Below, in pieces: positions 46,978-57,014 of a stretch of 64,000 nt of DNA. The DNA is taken from positions 1-64,000 of the forward strand of contig NC_009958.1 in assembly GCF_000018145.1 (NCBI RefSeq). Direction: 5' to 3'. Both the position numbers and the translations under genes were made by a program. Below the pieces are notes generated by a model. The model ran no database searches. It was not told the DNA's origin and worked only from the letters and a program-made list of their open reading frames with translations. Source of the DNA: Dinoroseobacter shibae DFL 12 = DSM 16493 (GTDB lineage: Bacteria > Pseudomonadota > Alphaproteobacteria > Rhodobacterales > Rhodobacteraceae). How positions within the stretch are numbered: the first letter of the stretch is position 1; every line of letters begins with the position of its first letter.

Positions 46978-48018
46978 ATGAAACTTCTGGTGACCGGCGG
47001 GGCCGGGTTCATTGGCTCGGCGGTGGTGCGCCAGGCGATCCGCGACGGGCACCAGGTGGTGAACCTCGACGCGCTGACCTATGCGGCGTGCCTCGACAAC
47101 GTGGCCAGCGTGGCGGACAGCCCGGCTTACGCATTCGAGCATGTGGATATCCGCGACCGCGCCGCGCTGGACCGGGTGTTCGCGACCCATGCGCCGGATG
47201 CGGTGATGCATCTGGCCGCGGAATCCCATGTGGACCGGTCCATCGACGGGCCGGGCGATTTCATCGAGACCAACATCACCGGCACCTACAACATGCTGGA
47301 GGCGGCGCGCAGCCATTGGGTGGGGCAGGGGCGGCCGGAGGATTTCCGGTTCCACCATATCTCCACCGACGAGGTGTTCGGATCCCTGGGCCCCACGGGG
47401 CAGTTCACCGAAGAGACACCTTATGACCCGCGCAGCCCCTATTCGGCCTCCAAGGCGGCGTCCGATCATCTGGTGCGCGCCTGGCACGAGACCTACGGGC
47501 TGCCGGTGGTGATGACCAACTGCTCGAACAATTACGGCCCCTTCCATTTCCCCGAGAAGCTGGTGCCGGTGATCATCCTCAAGGCGCTCGCCGGAGAGCC
47601 CCTGCCGATCTATGGCGACGGGTCGAACGTGCGCGACTGGCTCTATGTGGAGGATCACGCCGATGCGCTCCTCCTGGTGGTCCAGAAGGGCGTGGTCGGC
47701 CGGTCCTACAATATCGGCGGGGAGAACGAGCGTACCAACCTGCAGCTGGTGCAGACCCTGTGCGGGATCCTCGATGAGTTGCGCCCGGGGCCGCGGCCTT
47801 ATGCCGAGCAGATCAGCTTCGTCACCGACCGGCCCGGGCATGACGCGCGCTACGCGATCGACCCCACCCGGATCGCCACGGAACTGGGCTGGCGCCCGTC
47901 GGTCACGGTCGAGGAGGGGCTGCGCCGCACCGTGCAGTGGTATCTCGACAACGAGGCCTGGTGGCGCGCGCTGCAGGATCGCGACGGGGTCGGGCGGCGG
48001 TTGGGCAAGGCGGGCTGA
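46978..48018 (+). CDS. rmlB: dTDP-glucose 4,6-dehydratase RmlB
   Basis: A 346-residue short-chain dehydrogenase/reductase of the extended type. The NAD-binding GGAGFIG is at residues 7-13, the catalytic TDEVFG and the YxxxK pair in [10 protein letters not shown] follow. It makes dTDP-4-keto-6-deoxy-D-glucose, the second step of the rhamnose pathway. ATG 46978 follows a GGGATAAGCG context. Intact. Confidence 0.96.
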   Translation: MKLLVTGGAGFIGSAVVRQAIRDGHQVVNLDALTYAACLDNVASVADSPAYAFEHVDIRDRAALDRVFATHAPDAVMHLAAESHVDRSIDGPGDFIETNITGTYNMLEAARSHWVGQGRPEDFRFHHISTDEVFGSLGPTGQFTEETPYDPRSPYSASKAASDHLVRAWHETYGLPVVMTNCSNNYGPFHFPEKLVPVIILKALAGEPLPIYGDGSNVRDWLYVEDHADALLLVVQKGVVGRSYNIGGENERTNLQLVQTLCGILDELRPGPRPYAEQISFVTDRPGHDARYAIDPTRIATELGWRPSVTVEEGLRRTVQWYLDNEAWWRALQDRDGVGRRLGKAG

Positions 48019-48021
48019 GGC

Positions 48022-48855
48022 GTGCCGGACGCCCCCCATCATCCGCGGCTGCTGCGTCACACGCCGGGCACGCGCGAGCCGCTCGGCAAGAACGCGGCCC
48101 ATCGCTTCGCCAGCCAGCATGCGCTGGTGCATTACGGATCGGGCACCGTGTTCACCTTCATTCCCAAGAACGCCTGCACCAGCCTGCGGATCAGCCTGGC
48201 CCTGGCCAATGGCGCGATCGCCACGGTCGAGGAGTGGAATTGGGTGCACAAGAACAACGCCACCTTCGCGGCCACGCTGCCCGAGCTGGCCCGGGCGCCC
48301 GAGACAGCGCTTGTCCTGCGCTGCCCGTTCCGCCGCCTGGCCAGCACGTTTCTCGACAAGATCGTCTCGCGCCAGCCGGATTTCTGGGCGCTTTACGACC
48401 GGTCCGCGCGCGAGATCGATCCCGACCGGCTGACCTTTCGCGGCTTCGTCGACTGGATCGGGCGGCCGGGGATGCTGCGGGCCAATATCCACTGGCGTCC
48501 GCAGGAGGATTTCCTGGTCTACGCGCGCTATGACCATGTGTTCGGGATGACCGGGCTGGACGCTTTCGCGGCGTTCTTCGCGCAGCGGACGGGGCATGAC
48601 CACGTGGATTCGCGCAAGTTCTCGGGGCACACGAGCGCGGGCTTTGTGCCGCTGGAGGGCGGCTGCCAGGCCGACACGCCCCTGGTCGAGCTGATGGTGG
48701 CGAAGGCGCGGGGGGCGCTGCCGCGGGCGGTGGATCTGTTCGATGACGCCCTCGCCGGGCAGGTGGCCCGGCTCTACGGGCGGGATCTCGCCCTTCTGCG
48801 GGATCTCGCCCGCGACGCGCCCCTGCTGTTTCCCGAGTACGGAGAAGAGCCATGA
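48022..48855 (+). CDS. Sulfotransferase-family protein inside the rml operon
   Basis: A 277-residue protein from GTG 48022. GTVFTFIPKNACTSLRISL resembles the 5'-PAPS loop of carbohydrate sulfotransferases of the Sulfotransfer_2 family, and LVLRCPFRRLASTFLDK resembles the 3'-phosphate-binding RdPf.RllS motif. It overlaps rmlD by 4 bp (ATGA), so it is translated with the sugar-nucleotide genes. Insertion of a sulfotransferase between rmlB and rmlD suggests the rhamnose-containing polymer is sulfated. Donor-binding assignment is by motif. Confidence 0.75.
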   Translation: MPDAPHHPRLLRHTPGTREPLGKNAAHRFASQHALVHYGSGTVFTFIPKNACTSLRISLALANGAIATVEEWNWVHKNNATFAATLPELARAPETALVLRCPFRRLASTFLDKIVSRQPDFWALYDRSAREIDPDRLTFRGFVDWIGRPGMLRANIHWRPQEDFLVYARYDHVFGMTGLDAFAAFFAQRTGHDHVDSRKFSGHTSAGFVPLEGGCQADTPLVELMVAKARGALPRAVDLFDDALAGQVARLYGRDLALLRDLARDAPLLFPEYGEEP

Positions 48856-49709
48856 TCCTCGTTTTCGGACAGACGGGCCAGGTGGCCCGCGAACTGGCGG
48901 CGCGGGTGCCGGAGGCGCTGTTTCTGGGGCGCGATGCGGCGGATCTGTCGGACCCCGACGCCTGTGCCGCCGCCCTGCGCGCCGCGGCGCCGTCGGCGGT
49001 GATCAATGCGGCTGCCTACACGGCCGTGGACCGGGCCGAGGCGGAAGAGGATCTCGCCACGCGCATCAACGGGGCGGCCCCGGGGGCCATGGCGGTCGCG
49101 GCGGCGGAGCTTGGCGTGCCGTTCGTGCATATCTCGACCGATTACGTGTTCGACGGGGCGGGCACCGCGCCCTTCGCGCCGGACGCGCCCGTGGGGCCTC
49201 TGGGGGCTTACGGGCGATCGAAGCTGGCCGGGGAAGAGGCCGTGCGCGCCGTGGGCGGGGTGCACGCGATCCTGCGCACCTCCTGGGTGGTCTCGGCCCA
49301 TGGCGGCAATTTCGTCAAGACCATGCTGCGGCTCGGGGCCGAGCGCGACAGCCTGAGCATCGTGGCCGACCAGGTGGGCGGGCCCACGGCGGCGGGCGAT
49401 ATCGCGGCGGCCTGCCTGAAGATCGCGGCACGGCTGGCCGCCGATCCGGGCAAGTCGGGGACCTATCATTTCGCGGGTGCCCCGGATGTGAGCTGGGCCG
49501 ATTTCGCGCGCGAGATCTTCGGCCAGGCGGGGCTGGACTGCGCGGTCACGGATATCCCCTCGGCGGCCTATCCCACGCCCGCCCGGCGACCGCACAACTC
49601 GCGCCTGGACTGTTCCAGCCTGCAGGCGGCCTTTGGCATCGCGCGGCCCGACTGGGCCGAGAGCCTGAGCGGGATCCTGCGCGATCTCGGCCACACCCCC
49701 CGCCCGTAA
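48852..49709 (+). CDS. rmlD: dTDP-4-dehydrorhamnose reductase RmlD
   Basis: A 285-residue RmlD. The nucleotide-binding motif GQTGQVA is at residues 6-12, followed by [21 protein letters not shown] and the YxxxK pair in YGRSKLAGE. It performs the last NADPH-dependent step to dTDP-L-rhamnose. It is coupled to the preceding sulfotransferase and followed by rmlA after 34 bp. Confidence 0.95.
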   Translation: MILVFGQTGQVARELAARVPEALFLGRDAADLSDPDACAAALRAAAPSAVINAAAYTAVDRAEAEEDLATRINGAAPGAMAVAAAELGVPFVHISTDYVFDGAGTAPFAPDAPVGPLGAYGRSKLAGEEAVRAVGGVHAILRTSWVVSAHGGNFVKTMLRLGAERDSLSIVADQVGGPTAAGDIAAACLKIAARLAADPGKSGTYHFAGAPDVSWADFAREIFGQAGLDCAVTDIPSAAYPTPARRPHNSRLDCSSLQAAFGIARPDWAESLSGILRDLGHTPRP

Positions 49710-49743
49710 CCCCGATTTCCCTTATGAAGAGGCTGTTTTTTCC

Positions 49744-50616
49744 ATGACCCAACGCAAAGGCATCATTCTGGCGGGGGGCTCCGGCACGCGGCTCTACCCG
49801 ATCACCATCGGGGTGTCGAAGCAGCTTCTGCCGATCTATGACAAGCCGATGATCTATTACCCGATCAGCGTGCTGATGCTGGCCGGGATCCGCGAGATCG
49901 CGATCATCACCACCCCCGAGGACCAGGCCCAGTTCCAGCGCGCCATCGGCGATGGCAGCCAGTGGGGGGTGTCGTTTACCTTCATCGTGCAGCCCAGCCC
50001 CGACGGGCTGGCCCAGGCCTATATCCTGGCCGAGGACTTCCTGAATGGCGCGCCCTCGGCCATGGTGCTGGGCGACAACATCTTCTTCGGGCACGGGCTG
50101 CCGGACATCATGGCCGAGGCCGACGCCCAGACCGCGGGCGGCACGGTGTTCGGCTACCACGTGGCCGATCCCGAGCGTTATGGGGTGGTGGCCTTCGACA
50201 GCGCGGGGTCGGTCAAGCAGATCATCGAGAAGCCCGAGGTGCCGCCGTCGAATTACGCGGTGACGGGGCTTTATTTCCTCGACGGCTCGGCGCCGGAGCG
50301 GGCGCGCAAGGTGCAGCCGAGCGCCCGGGGCGAGTTGGAGATCACCACGCTGCTGGAGATGTACCTGGCCGACGGGCTGCTGAGCGTCAAACGGATGGGG
50401 CGGGGCTATGCCTGGCTCGACACCGGGACCCATGGCAGCCTGCTGGATGCGGGGAATTTCGTCCGCACCCTGGAGCGGCGGCAGGGGCTGCAGACCGGCA
50501 GCCCGGACGAGATCGCCTACGACAAGGGCTGGATCAGCGCCGAGGCGCTGCAGGCCCGGGCGGAGAAGTTCCGCAAGAACAATTACGGCGAATACCTGGG
50601 CCAGCTGTTGAAATAG
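49744..50616 (+). CDS. rmlA: Glucose-1-phosphate thymidylyltransferase RmlA
   Basis: A 290-residue RmlA. The signature GGSGTRLYP (11-19), [15 protein letters not shown] and [10 protein letters not shown] are present. It activates glucose-1-phosphate to dTDP-glucose, the first pathway step, and is feedback-inhibited by dTDP-rhamnose in known homologues. All four rml genes are present and intact. Confidence 0.96.
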   Translation: MTQRKGIILAGGSGTRLYPITIGVSKQLLPIYDKPMIYYPISVLMLAGIREIAIITTPEDQAQFQRAIGDGSQWGVSFTFIVQPSPDGLAQAYILAEDFLNGAPSAMVLGDNIFFGHGLPDIMAEADAQTAGGTVFGYHVADPERYGVVAFDSAGSVKQIIEKPEVPPSNYAVTGLYFLDGSAPERARKVQPSARGELEITTLLEMYLADGLLSVKRMGRGYAWLDTGTHGSLLDAGNFVRTLERRQGLQTGSPDEIAYDKGWISAEALQARAEKFRKNNYGEYLGQLLK

Positions 50617-50747
50617 GGCGTGCGTTTGCCTGTCATTGGTCTTCAAATACTCCCGCCGGAGGCTCCGACGGGGGTTGTCGGGTGCGCCCGGTGGTCAAGC
50701 CGGGCGCAGGCATGTTCGGGAAACGACGACGGGGGCGAGGGTCCGGG

Positions 50748-51629
50748 ATGACCGTGCGGGTTCTGGTTCTGGGGGCGACGGGGCGGCTGGGCGGGATGCT
50801 CCGGCGGCACTGGGGCGCATGGCCCGATCTGGAGCCGCTTTGGCAGGCCCGGCAGGGGGCGGTGCGCGGGGCCGGGGACTGGGTGGTGTTCGATCCGCGC
50901 ACGGACCCGCTGGCCCTGGCGCAGGCCTGCGGCCGGGTGGACGTGGTGCTCGACCTGGCGGGGCCGGTCCCGGCACCCGGGCGTGCGATCGACAGTTTCG
51001 CGGCCATCGCGCCGCTCGCCCGGGCCGTGGCCCATGGGGCGCGCGTGGCGGGGGGGCGGCCCTTGCTCTGGGCCTCGTCGGCGGCGGTCTACGGGGCGCG
51101 GGCGCTCTGTGCCGAGGATGATCCCCCGTCCCCCCTGAGCGAGTACGGCCGGGCCAAGGCGGCGGGCGAGGCGGCGCTGGCGGGCCTGCCCGGGGCCTGC
51201 GTGCTCAGGATCGGCAATGTGGCGGGGGCCGATGCGCTGTTGTCTGCCGCGACCCCGGGGGTGCCGGTGAGCCTGCACCGCTTTGCAGATGGCACGACCC
51301 CGCGGCGCAGCTATCTCGGGCCTGCGTCCCTGGCGGCGGTGCTGGCGGGGCTGGTGCGGCAGGCGGCGGGGCCCCCCTTGCCCGGCGTGCTCAACCTCAC
51401 CGGGCCCGGCCCGGGGGTGGAGATGGCCGCCCTGCTGGCCGCCGCGGGCCTGCGCTGGCGGCCCGTGCCCGCGCCGGAGGCGGCCCTGGCGGAGGTGGTG
51501 CTGGACACCGCGCGCCTGGCCGGGCTGGTGGCGTTGCCGCCCGAGGCGGGCACCGCCCGGGGTATCGTGGCGGAATGGCGGGCGGACACGGCCCTGAAAC
51601 AGGCTCTTTGCAAGGAGATTTCCCCGTGA
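50748..51629 (+). CDS. NAD-dependent epimerase/dehydratase-like protein
   Basis: A 293-residue extended SDR-fold protein: the dinucleotide motif is GATGRLGG, then LDLAGPVPAPG, SSAAVYG, and the YxxxK pair in YGRAKAAGE. The substrate is unknown; a nucleotide-sugar modification is likely by context. It is very GC-rich and alanine/proline-rich. Its stop overlaps the GTG start of the sugar transferase. It follows rmlA by 131 bp. Confidence 0.75.
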   Translation: MTVRVLVLGATGRLGGMLRRHWGAWPDLEPLWQARQGAVRGAGDWVVFDPRTDPLALAQACGRVDVVLDLAGPVPAPGRAIDSFAAIAPLARAVAHGARVAGGRPLLWASSAAVYGARALCAEDDPPSPLSEYGRAKAAGEAALAGLPGACVLRIGNVAGADALLSAATPGVPVSLHRFADGTTPRRSYLGPASLAAVLAGLVRQAAGPPLPGVLNLTGPGPGVEMAALLAAAGLRWRPVPAPEAALAEVVLDTARLAGLVALPPEAGTARGIVAEWRADTALKQALCKEISP

Positions 51630-52234
51630 CCCCGGGCAAGCGTGCGCTCGATCTGATCCTGGCGCTGGTGCTGGGGATCGTGCTCGGCCCGGTGATCGCG
51701 GGGCTGGCCCTGTGGCTGCGGCTCAGCCAGGGTGCGCCGGTCTTTCATGCTGCCGAGCGGATGACCACGCCGGAGCGCGGCTTCACCCTGTGGAAGTTCC
51801 GCACCATGACCGTGGCCGCGGCCGACAGCGGCGTGTCGGGCGGTGACAAGGCCGCACGGATCACCCCCGCGGGGCGCTGGCTGCGGCGCACCCGGCTCGA
51901 CGAGTTACCGCAGTTGTGGAACATCCTGCGCGGCGATCTGAGCTTCGTCGGGCCGCGCCCGCCCCTGCGCGAATATGTCGAGCGGTTTCCCGAGCTCTAT
52001 GGCCGGGTGCTGCGGTCCCGGCCCGGGGTCACGGGGCTGGCGACCCTGACCTACCATGCCCATGAGGAGCGGCTGCTGGCGGCCTGCGCCGATCCGGCCG
52101 AGACCGACGCGGTCTATGCGCGGGCCTGCGTGCCGCGCAAGGCCCGGCTCGACCTGATCTATGCGGCGCATCGGTCGGTCTGTTTCGACTTGGTGTTGAT
52201 CGCGCGCACGGCCGGACGGGTGCTGGGGCGCTGA
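51626..52234 (+). CDS. Undecaprenyl-phosphate sugar phosphotransferase (bacterial sugar transferase)
   Basis: A 202-residue small monotopic phosphoglycosyl transferase, starting at GTG 51626 after AAGGAG. One N-terminal membrane segment (LILALVLGIVLGPVIAGLAL), then WKFRTM, LRRTRLDELPQLWN and the D-E/VGPRP catalytic region. It transfers the first sugar phosphate onto undecaprenyl phosphate to start the repeat unit. It lacks the long N-terminal part of WbaP/WcaJ, as do PglC-size enzymes. Confidence 0.9.
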   Translation: MTPGKRALDLILALVLGIVLGPVIAGLALWLRLSQGAPVFHAAERMTTPERGFTLWKFRTMTVAAADSGVSGGDKAARITPAGRWLRRTRLDELPQLWNILRGDLSFVGPRPPLREYVERFPELYGRVLRSRPGVTGLATLTYHAHEERLLAACADPAETDAVYARACVPRKARLDLIYAAHRSVCFDLVLIARTAGRVLGR

Positions 52235-52378
52235 GGCCCCGGGTCCGTTACGCGCAGGCCACAAACCGCTCTGCTGCGGTGTTGCGATGCGTGGACAGGG
52301 CGGGGTGAGGCGGCTACACCGCGAGCGCGACAGCCGCGGGGCGGTGATGGGTCGGGTCAGCTGGAAGGAAACAGGGTC

Positions 52379-54934
52379 GTGTTGCAACGCCTCAAGGGGG
52401 TATTCCATCGCTATGCGGATCGCCATCTGACGCTGGATCTGCCGGGTTTTTCCCTCGGGGAGCCCGTCGAAGAAGGTCAGCCCCTGGGGCATGTGGACCT
52501 CGTGGCGGCGCGGGGTAATCGGCTGCGTGTGGTGGGCTGGAGCACCGCGGATCGGATCACCCTGAGCTGGAACGGAGGGCAGGCCAGCTGCCGCCCGCAT
52601 ATCCCGCGCGAGGATGTGGCCAACGCCCTGGGCTTGGGGCGGTATGTCGGGTTCGAATTAGACGCGCCGCTGGAGGCCTTTCCTTATCTGTTGACCCTCG
52701 ATCACGGAGGCGGGCGTGCCGAGCTGCCCCTTGCCGGGATGAGCCTGGAGGCCCTGCGGCGCGCCCGGGGCCGTTTGCGGTGGCGGTTTCTGGGCAAGCT
52801 GATGGTCATGTCGCCCCTGCTGGGCCGCTATGTCCTGCGCCGTGACCCGGTCACCCGGGACCGGATCAAGCGGGCGCTTTCGCTGGAGGCGGTGCCCCGG
52901 GCCGGGCCGATGGAGACTGCGCTCTTCACCTTCGCCGAGGGCGAGGAGTTGGCCTTTCCCACGGACCTGCCGATCACCGTGGTGATGCCAGTCTACAATG
53001 CGCTGGATCTGACCCGGGCCGCGTTGGCGCGGGTGGCCGAGCACACGGATCTGCCCTGGCACGCCATCGTGATCGAGGATTGTTCCACCGACCCGGAGGT
53101 TCGGCCTTGGCTGCGCGGCTGGGCCACGGCCCAGAACGCGGCCCAGCCCGGGCGTGTGAGCTTGCTGGAAAACGAGACCAACCTGGGCTTCATCGACTCG
53201 GTCAATCGCGGCTTTGCCGCCGCCCTGGAGCGCGGGCATCACGTGGTGCTGCTGAACTCCGACGCGCTGGTGCCGCCGGGCTGGGCGTCGCGGCTCCTGC
53301 GGCCCATGGTGGTCCATGACAACGTGGCCAGCGTCACGCCCATGTCCAACGACGCGGAGATCTTCTCCAGCCCGGTGATCTGTGCGCGCAGCATGCTGGC
53401 GCCGGGCGAGGCCGAGGCGGTGGACGCGGTGGCGCGCGGCTTTCATCCCGAGGCGACCCTGTCGGTGGCGCCCACCGGGGTGGGGTTCTGCATGGCCATG
53501 CATATCGACTGGCTGCGTCGGTTCCCGACGCTCGATCCGGTGTTCGGGCGCGGTTATGGCGAGGAGGTCGACTGGTGTCAGAAGGTGCGCGCCCGTGGCG
53601 GGCGGCACCTGGGCCTGCCTGGGCTTTACGTGGAGCATCGGGGCGGCGAGAGCTTCGGGTCCGAGGAGAAGCAGCGGCTCATTCACACCAACAACCAGAT
53701 CGTCGCCAAGCGCTACCCGAGCTATGACCGGGAGGTGCAGGGCTTTATCGCGGCCGATCCGCTGATCACGCCCCGGGTGGCCTTGGCGGTCGGGCTGGTG
53801 GCGGCGCGGGCCCGGGCGGCGGAGGCGGCCCTGCCCATCTACCTGGCCCATTCCCTGGGCGGCGGGGCCGAAGACGACCTGGCGCGCCGGGTGGCCGAGG
53901 ATGTGGATCGGATCGGCGGGGCAGTGATCCTGCGGGTTGGCGGGCCGCAACGCTGGCAGGTCGAGGTGGTTACCCCTGCTGGCCAGGTCGCCGGCGGGAC
54001 CGACGAGTTCGGCTTCGTGCAGGCGCTGCTGGCGCCCGTGGGTGCGCGGCGGCTGATCTATTCCTGCGGGGTGGGGGATGCGGACCCGGCGGAGCTGCCG
54101 GCGCTGCTGCTGTCACTGCGCAAGTTCGCCATGCGCGACCCGGTCGAGGTGCTGGTGCATGACTATTTCCCCCTGAGCCCGTCCTACTGTCTGCTGGACA
54201 GCGACCATGTGTTCCGCGGGCTGCCGCCGCTGGACACCGCCGATCCGGCCCATGGAATTGCCCGCCCGGACCAGGGGCTTCTGGATCTGGCGGGCTGGCG
54301 CGCGGCCTGGGGGCCGCTGATGACCGCGGCACGCGAGATCACGGTCTTTTCCGAAAGTAGCCGGGACCTGGTCGCAGAAGCCTACCCGGCGGCCCGGGCG
54401 GCGATCCGCGTCCGGCCCCACCGTTTGCTGAACGAGGTGCCGCGCATCCCCGTGCCGGGGCCCGACGCGGCCCCCGTGGTCGGAGTGCTCGGCAATATCG
54501 GGGTGCAGAAGGGGGCCCAGCTGGTGCAGGACATGGCCCGCACCCTTCATGGCAGCGGCGCGCGGCCGACCGATCCGGGCCTGGTCCTGATCGGCAATAT
54601 CGACCCGGCCTTCGGGCTGCCCGAGGGAATGGCGGTCCATGGCACCTACCGGATCGCGGATCTGGCGCAGATCGTCGGGAAATACGGCATCACCTGCTGG
54701 CTGATCCCCTCGGTCTGGCCCGAGACCTTCTCCTTCACCACCCATGAGGCGCTGGCCAGTGGCCTGCCGGTCTATGCCTTCGATCTCGGCGCCCAGGGGG
54801 CGGCCGTGGCGGCGGCCGGGAACGGTCGGGTCATCCCCTTCGATCCCGATGCCGATCCGGCCCGGACGGTGCTGGAGCGGTTGCGGGCGGATCTGGGTAT
54901 TGCCGCAGGACATGTGGCGCCGGTTTCTGCATGA
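52379..54934 (+). CDS. Large bifunctional glycosyltransferase (GT2 plus C-terminal GT4-like domain)
   Basis: An 851-residue protein from GTG 52379. An N-terminal domain of about 190 residues is unrecognised. A GT2 domain (about 195-470) follows: TVVMPVYNALDLTRAALARV, the DxD-like NSDALVPPGW, and YGEEVDWCQKVRARGG. A C-terminal GT4-like half (about 500-850) contains GVLGNIGVQKGAQLVQDMA and LIPSVWPETFSFTTHEALAS, the donor-binding E-x7-E-like region. It probably adds two sugars, rhamnose being a plausible donor. It overlaps the next sulfotransferase gene by 4 bp. Confidence 0.85.
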   Translation: MLQRLKGVFHRYADRHLTLDLPGFSLGEPVEEGQPLGHVDLVAARGNRLRVVGWSTADRITLSWNGGQASCRPHIPREDVANALGLGRYVGFELDAPLEAFPYLLTLDHGGGRAELPLAGMSLEALRRARGRLRWRFLGKLMVMSPLLGRYVLRRDPVTRDRIKRALSLEAVPRAGPMETALFTFAEGEELAFPTDLPITVVMPVYNALDLTRAALARVAEHTDLPWHAIVIEDCSTDPEVRPWLRGWATAQNAAQPGRVSLLENETNLGFIDSVNRGFAAALERGHHVVLLNSDALVPPGWASRLLRPMVVHDNVASVTPMSNDAEIFSSPVICARSMLAPGEAEAVDAVARGFHPEATLSVAPTGVGFCMAMHIDWLRRFPTLDPVFGRGYGEEVDWCQKVRARGGRHLGLPGLYVEHRGGESFGSEEKQRLIHTNNQIVAKRYPSYDREVQGFIAADPLITPRVALAVGLVAARARAAEAALPIYLAHSLGGGAEDDLARRVAEDVDRIGGAVILRVGGPQRWQVEVVTPAGQVAGGTDEFGFVQALLAPVGARRLIYSCGVGDADPAELPALLLSLRKFAMRDPVEVLVHDYFPLSPSYCLLDSDHVFRGLPPLDTADPAHGIARPDQGLLDLAGWRAAWGPLMTAAREITVFSESSRDLVAEAYPAARAAIRVRPHRLLNEVPRIPVPGPDAAPVVGVLGNIGVQKGAQLVQDMARTLHGSGARPTDPGLVLIGNIDPAFGLPEGMAVHGTYRIADLAQIVGKYGITCWLIPSVWPETFSFTTHEALASGLPVYAFDLGAQGAAVAAAGNGRVIPFDPDADPARTVLERLRADLGIAAGHVAPVSA

Positions 54935-55707
54935 GTGTTTCTGCGACCGCCCCGCTGGTCTTTCTGCACATCCCCAAGACCGCCGGGCAGACCATCCATG
55001 AAGAACTGGCCCGCGCCTTGGGCCCGGAGACCGTCTCGCCGGTGCGCCGCTACAACCAGGTGGCGGCGGGTGCGCCGCAGATGCCGCCAGGATACAGTCT
55101 CTATTCCGGGCCGCTCGACTGGGGCGAGACCGATACCCTGCCGTCCGGGGCCTTCGTCTTCACCGTGCTGCGCGACCCGTTCGAGCGGCTGGCCTCCTAT
55201 TATCTCTATGTGCTGAAAATGGCCCGGGCCCGGGCCGACGAGGTGCTCGAACAGCCCCAGGAGCCGCATCTGCGGGGGCTGCGGCGGATCCTGACCATGT
55301 CCGCGGAAGAGTATTTCTTCGGTGGCGATGCGGCCTGGCAGGGGTTCATCCGGGCCCATTACGACAATTTCTATACCTCCTATTTCGCCACGCGGCGGAT
55401 GCTGGGCTGGCGCGAGGTCCAGGCGCTGGACGAGGAGACCGCCTTGCAGGCGGCCCTGTCCAACGTGCCGCGGATGAGCCGGATCTACTCGATCCGGGAG
55501 CTGGGTGCGCTGGAGGCGGACATGGCCGCCCGGGGGCTGGAGATCTCGGTGACCGAGACCTTCCGCCGGGCCACGGATGACGCCCACCAGGAGCGCCGCT
55601 GGCCGATGCTTGCGGCCCGGTTCGAGAGCGATGCGGGCATCCGGCGGCTGGAGGCTTTCGCAGTGCGCGACGAGCTGCTGCTGTCGGAGCTGGGGCTCAG
55701 GGTGTGA
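54931..55707 (+). CDS. Sulfotransferase (Sulfotransfer_2 family)
   Basis: A 258-residue protein. The PAPS 5'-phosphosulfate loop is LVFLHIPKTAGQTIHEEL, and the 3'-phosphate-binding segment is FTVLRDPFERLASYYLY, both canonical. It is the full-length homologue of the fragment at 8843-9245. It closes the polysaccharide operon and is coupled by ATGA. It probably sulfates the sugar chain; the acceptor is unknown. Confidence 0.9.
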   Translation: MSVSATAPLVFLHIPKTAGQTIHEELARALGPETVSPVRRYNQVAAGAPQMPPGYSLYSGPLDWGETDTLPSGAFVFTVLRDPFERLASYYLYVLKMARARADEVLEQPQEPHLRGLRRILTMSAEEYFFGGDAAWQGFIRAHYDNFYTSYFATRRMLGWREVQALDEETALQAALSNVPRMSRIYSIRELGALEADMAARGLEISVTETFRRATDDAHQERRWPMLAARFESDAGIRRLEAFAVRDELLLSELGLRV

Positions 55708-55735
55708 GCGCTCTGGTACTGTGCCCGGGTCCTAA

Positions 55736-55790
55736 TAGGGTCAGGCCTTCGGTAACGGGGTCGTCCGGGTCAAGTGATTTGGGCACGGGG
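55736..55790. repeat. IS-end relic
   Basis: GGGTCAGGCCTTCGGTAACG after TA, homologous to 23862-23905. It is a remnant of an IS5-type terminus ahead of the intact IS5 copy. Confidence 0.45.
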
Positions 55791-56262
55791 TCTCTGCCGC
55801 AGAGGTGCGGCTTGATTAGTCCGAGCCTTTCGGGCCGTGCTCTAGGGTCAGGCTTCATAACCAGTAGATCACGACAGCAGCGAGTGCGATGGCTGAGAGG
55901 AAGACCCCGGGACAGCGGTCATAGTGTGTCGCGACGCGTCTCCAATCCTTGAGCCTGCCAAACATAATCTCGATTCGGTTGCGCCGTTTGTATCGGCGCT
56001 TGTCGTATTTGACCGTCGTCTTTCGCTGCTTTCGACCCGGGATACAGGCGCGTATCCCTTTGTCTTTCAACGCTTCTCGGAACCAGTCAGTGTCATAACC
56101 ACGATCTCCGAGCAGTCATTTGACGTTTGGCAGGCCGCTGAGCAGTGCCCGTGCGCCGATATAATCGCTGACCTGTCCGGCGGTGACAAACAGATCGATT
56201 GGTCTTCCCTGGCTTTCACAGATTGCGTGCAGCTTGGTGTTCATGCCGCCCTTGGTGCGACC

Positions 56263-56303
56263 CCCTCTCGGCAGATTGCCTCGCAATCGCCTGACGGGCA
56301 GTG
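56263..56303 (-). repeat. 41-bp hairpin insertion element, variant 2 (second copy)
   Basis: Same sequence and site as 2482-2522, carried within the duplicated IS5. Confidence 0.85.
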
Positions 56304-56569
56304 GATCAGGCGACCACGCCCCCTTTTTTAGCGGCCATGCTGGTCGCAGTTCGATGTGCCTTGAGGTATGTCGCGTCGATCATCACAGTCTTCTGTTCGC
56401 CGTGCGCCGCAGCGAGATCGGTCATCATCCGCGCAAAGATGCCTTTCTCGCTCCAACGCTTCCAGCGGCTGTAAAGCGTCTTGTGTGGACCATAGGCGGC
56501 AGGAGCGTCGCGCCAACGCAAGCCATTGCCATTGATCAAGATAATCCCGCTCAACACACGCCGATCATC

Positions 56570-56610
56570 CCCTCTCGGGACATTGCTGCGCAATACCCTG
56601 CCGGGCAGTG
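56570..56610 (-). repeat. 41-bp hairpin insertion element, variant 1 (second copy)
   Basis: Same sequence and site as 2789-2829, carried within the duplicated IS5. Confidence 0.85.
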
Positions 56611-56758
56611 AACGCGAGGCTTGCCGTGCGATTTCGGGAAGAAAGGGGAAAGCTTGGCCATCTGCTCGTCGGTCAGCCAGTAAAGGTCACTCATGTCACC
56701 GCTCCGTTTTCCGAGCCGTGAATCACGCAGCGCAGCGAAATTCAATGCGTCCTGACCC

Positions 56759-57014
56759 TAAGATGAATCCATCCGGGGAAAGGGGAACCTTGGCCTTCAC
56801 CCGATTTGTGCAACAGAGCCCCGTCAAAGGCGCAGAAATTACACCACGTGCTCAGACACTAACTTGTTTGGCGAAAGCGGTTCGATAATCGACCACTCAA
56901 AGTTCGTCAGTTCGTAGCGACTTTGGGCCATGCTGCTCTCCTCCTCTACAAAAGTGAACAAGCAATCCTCAGACCTCGCTCGTCATTTATGAGTGTGTGA
57001 CCTAGACTGACCCC
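56759..57014. other. Spacer with IS debris
   Basis: Near 56775-56820 a TTGTGCAACAGAGCC sequence resembles the ISL2-type end at 23800-23836. No gene. The promoter for the gene at 57015 should lie in 56900-57010. Confidence 0.4.

Larger units (their letters stand above)
55855..56694 (-). pseudogene. IS5-family transposase, same lesions as copy 1
   Basis: Starts MSDLYWL at 56694 and carries inserts at 56570-56610 and 56263-56303, plus the TGA in the EWLLGD motif. Its translations in all frames match those of copy 1. Confidence 0.88.
55845..56758 (-). mobile_element. IS5-family element (IS427-like), non-autonomous, copy 2
   Basis: Identical as far as could be compared with 2064-2977, including both 41-bp inserts and the nonsense codon, and flanked by its own TA pair (55843-55844, 56759-56760). 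A copy moved after it had lost its transposase. Confidence 0.9.

Noticed and set aside
46783-48630. 615-codon minus-strand frame under rmlB
   Set aside because: High GC creates long antisense frames; rmlB and its neighbours on the plus strand are unambiguous.
49962-51629. A 555-codon frame from inside rmlA
   Set aside because: Only the part from ATG 50748 encodes a recognisable SDR protein; the upstream part is rmlA out of frame.
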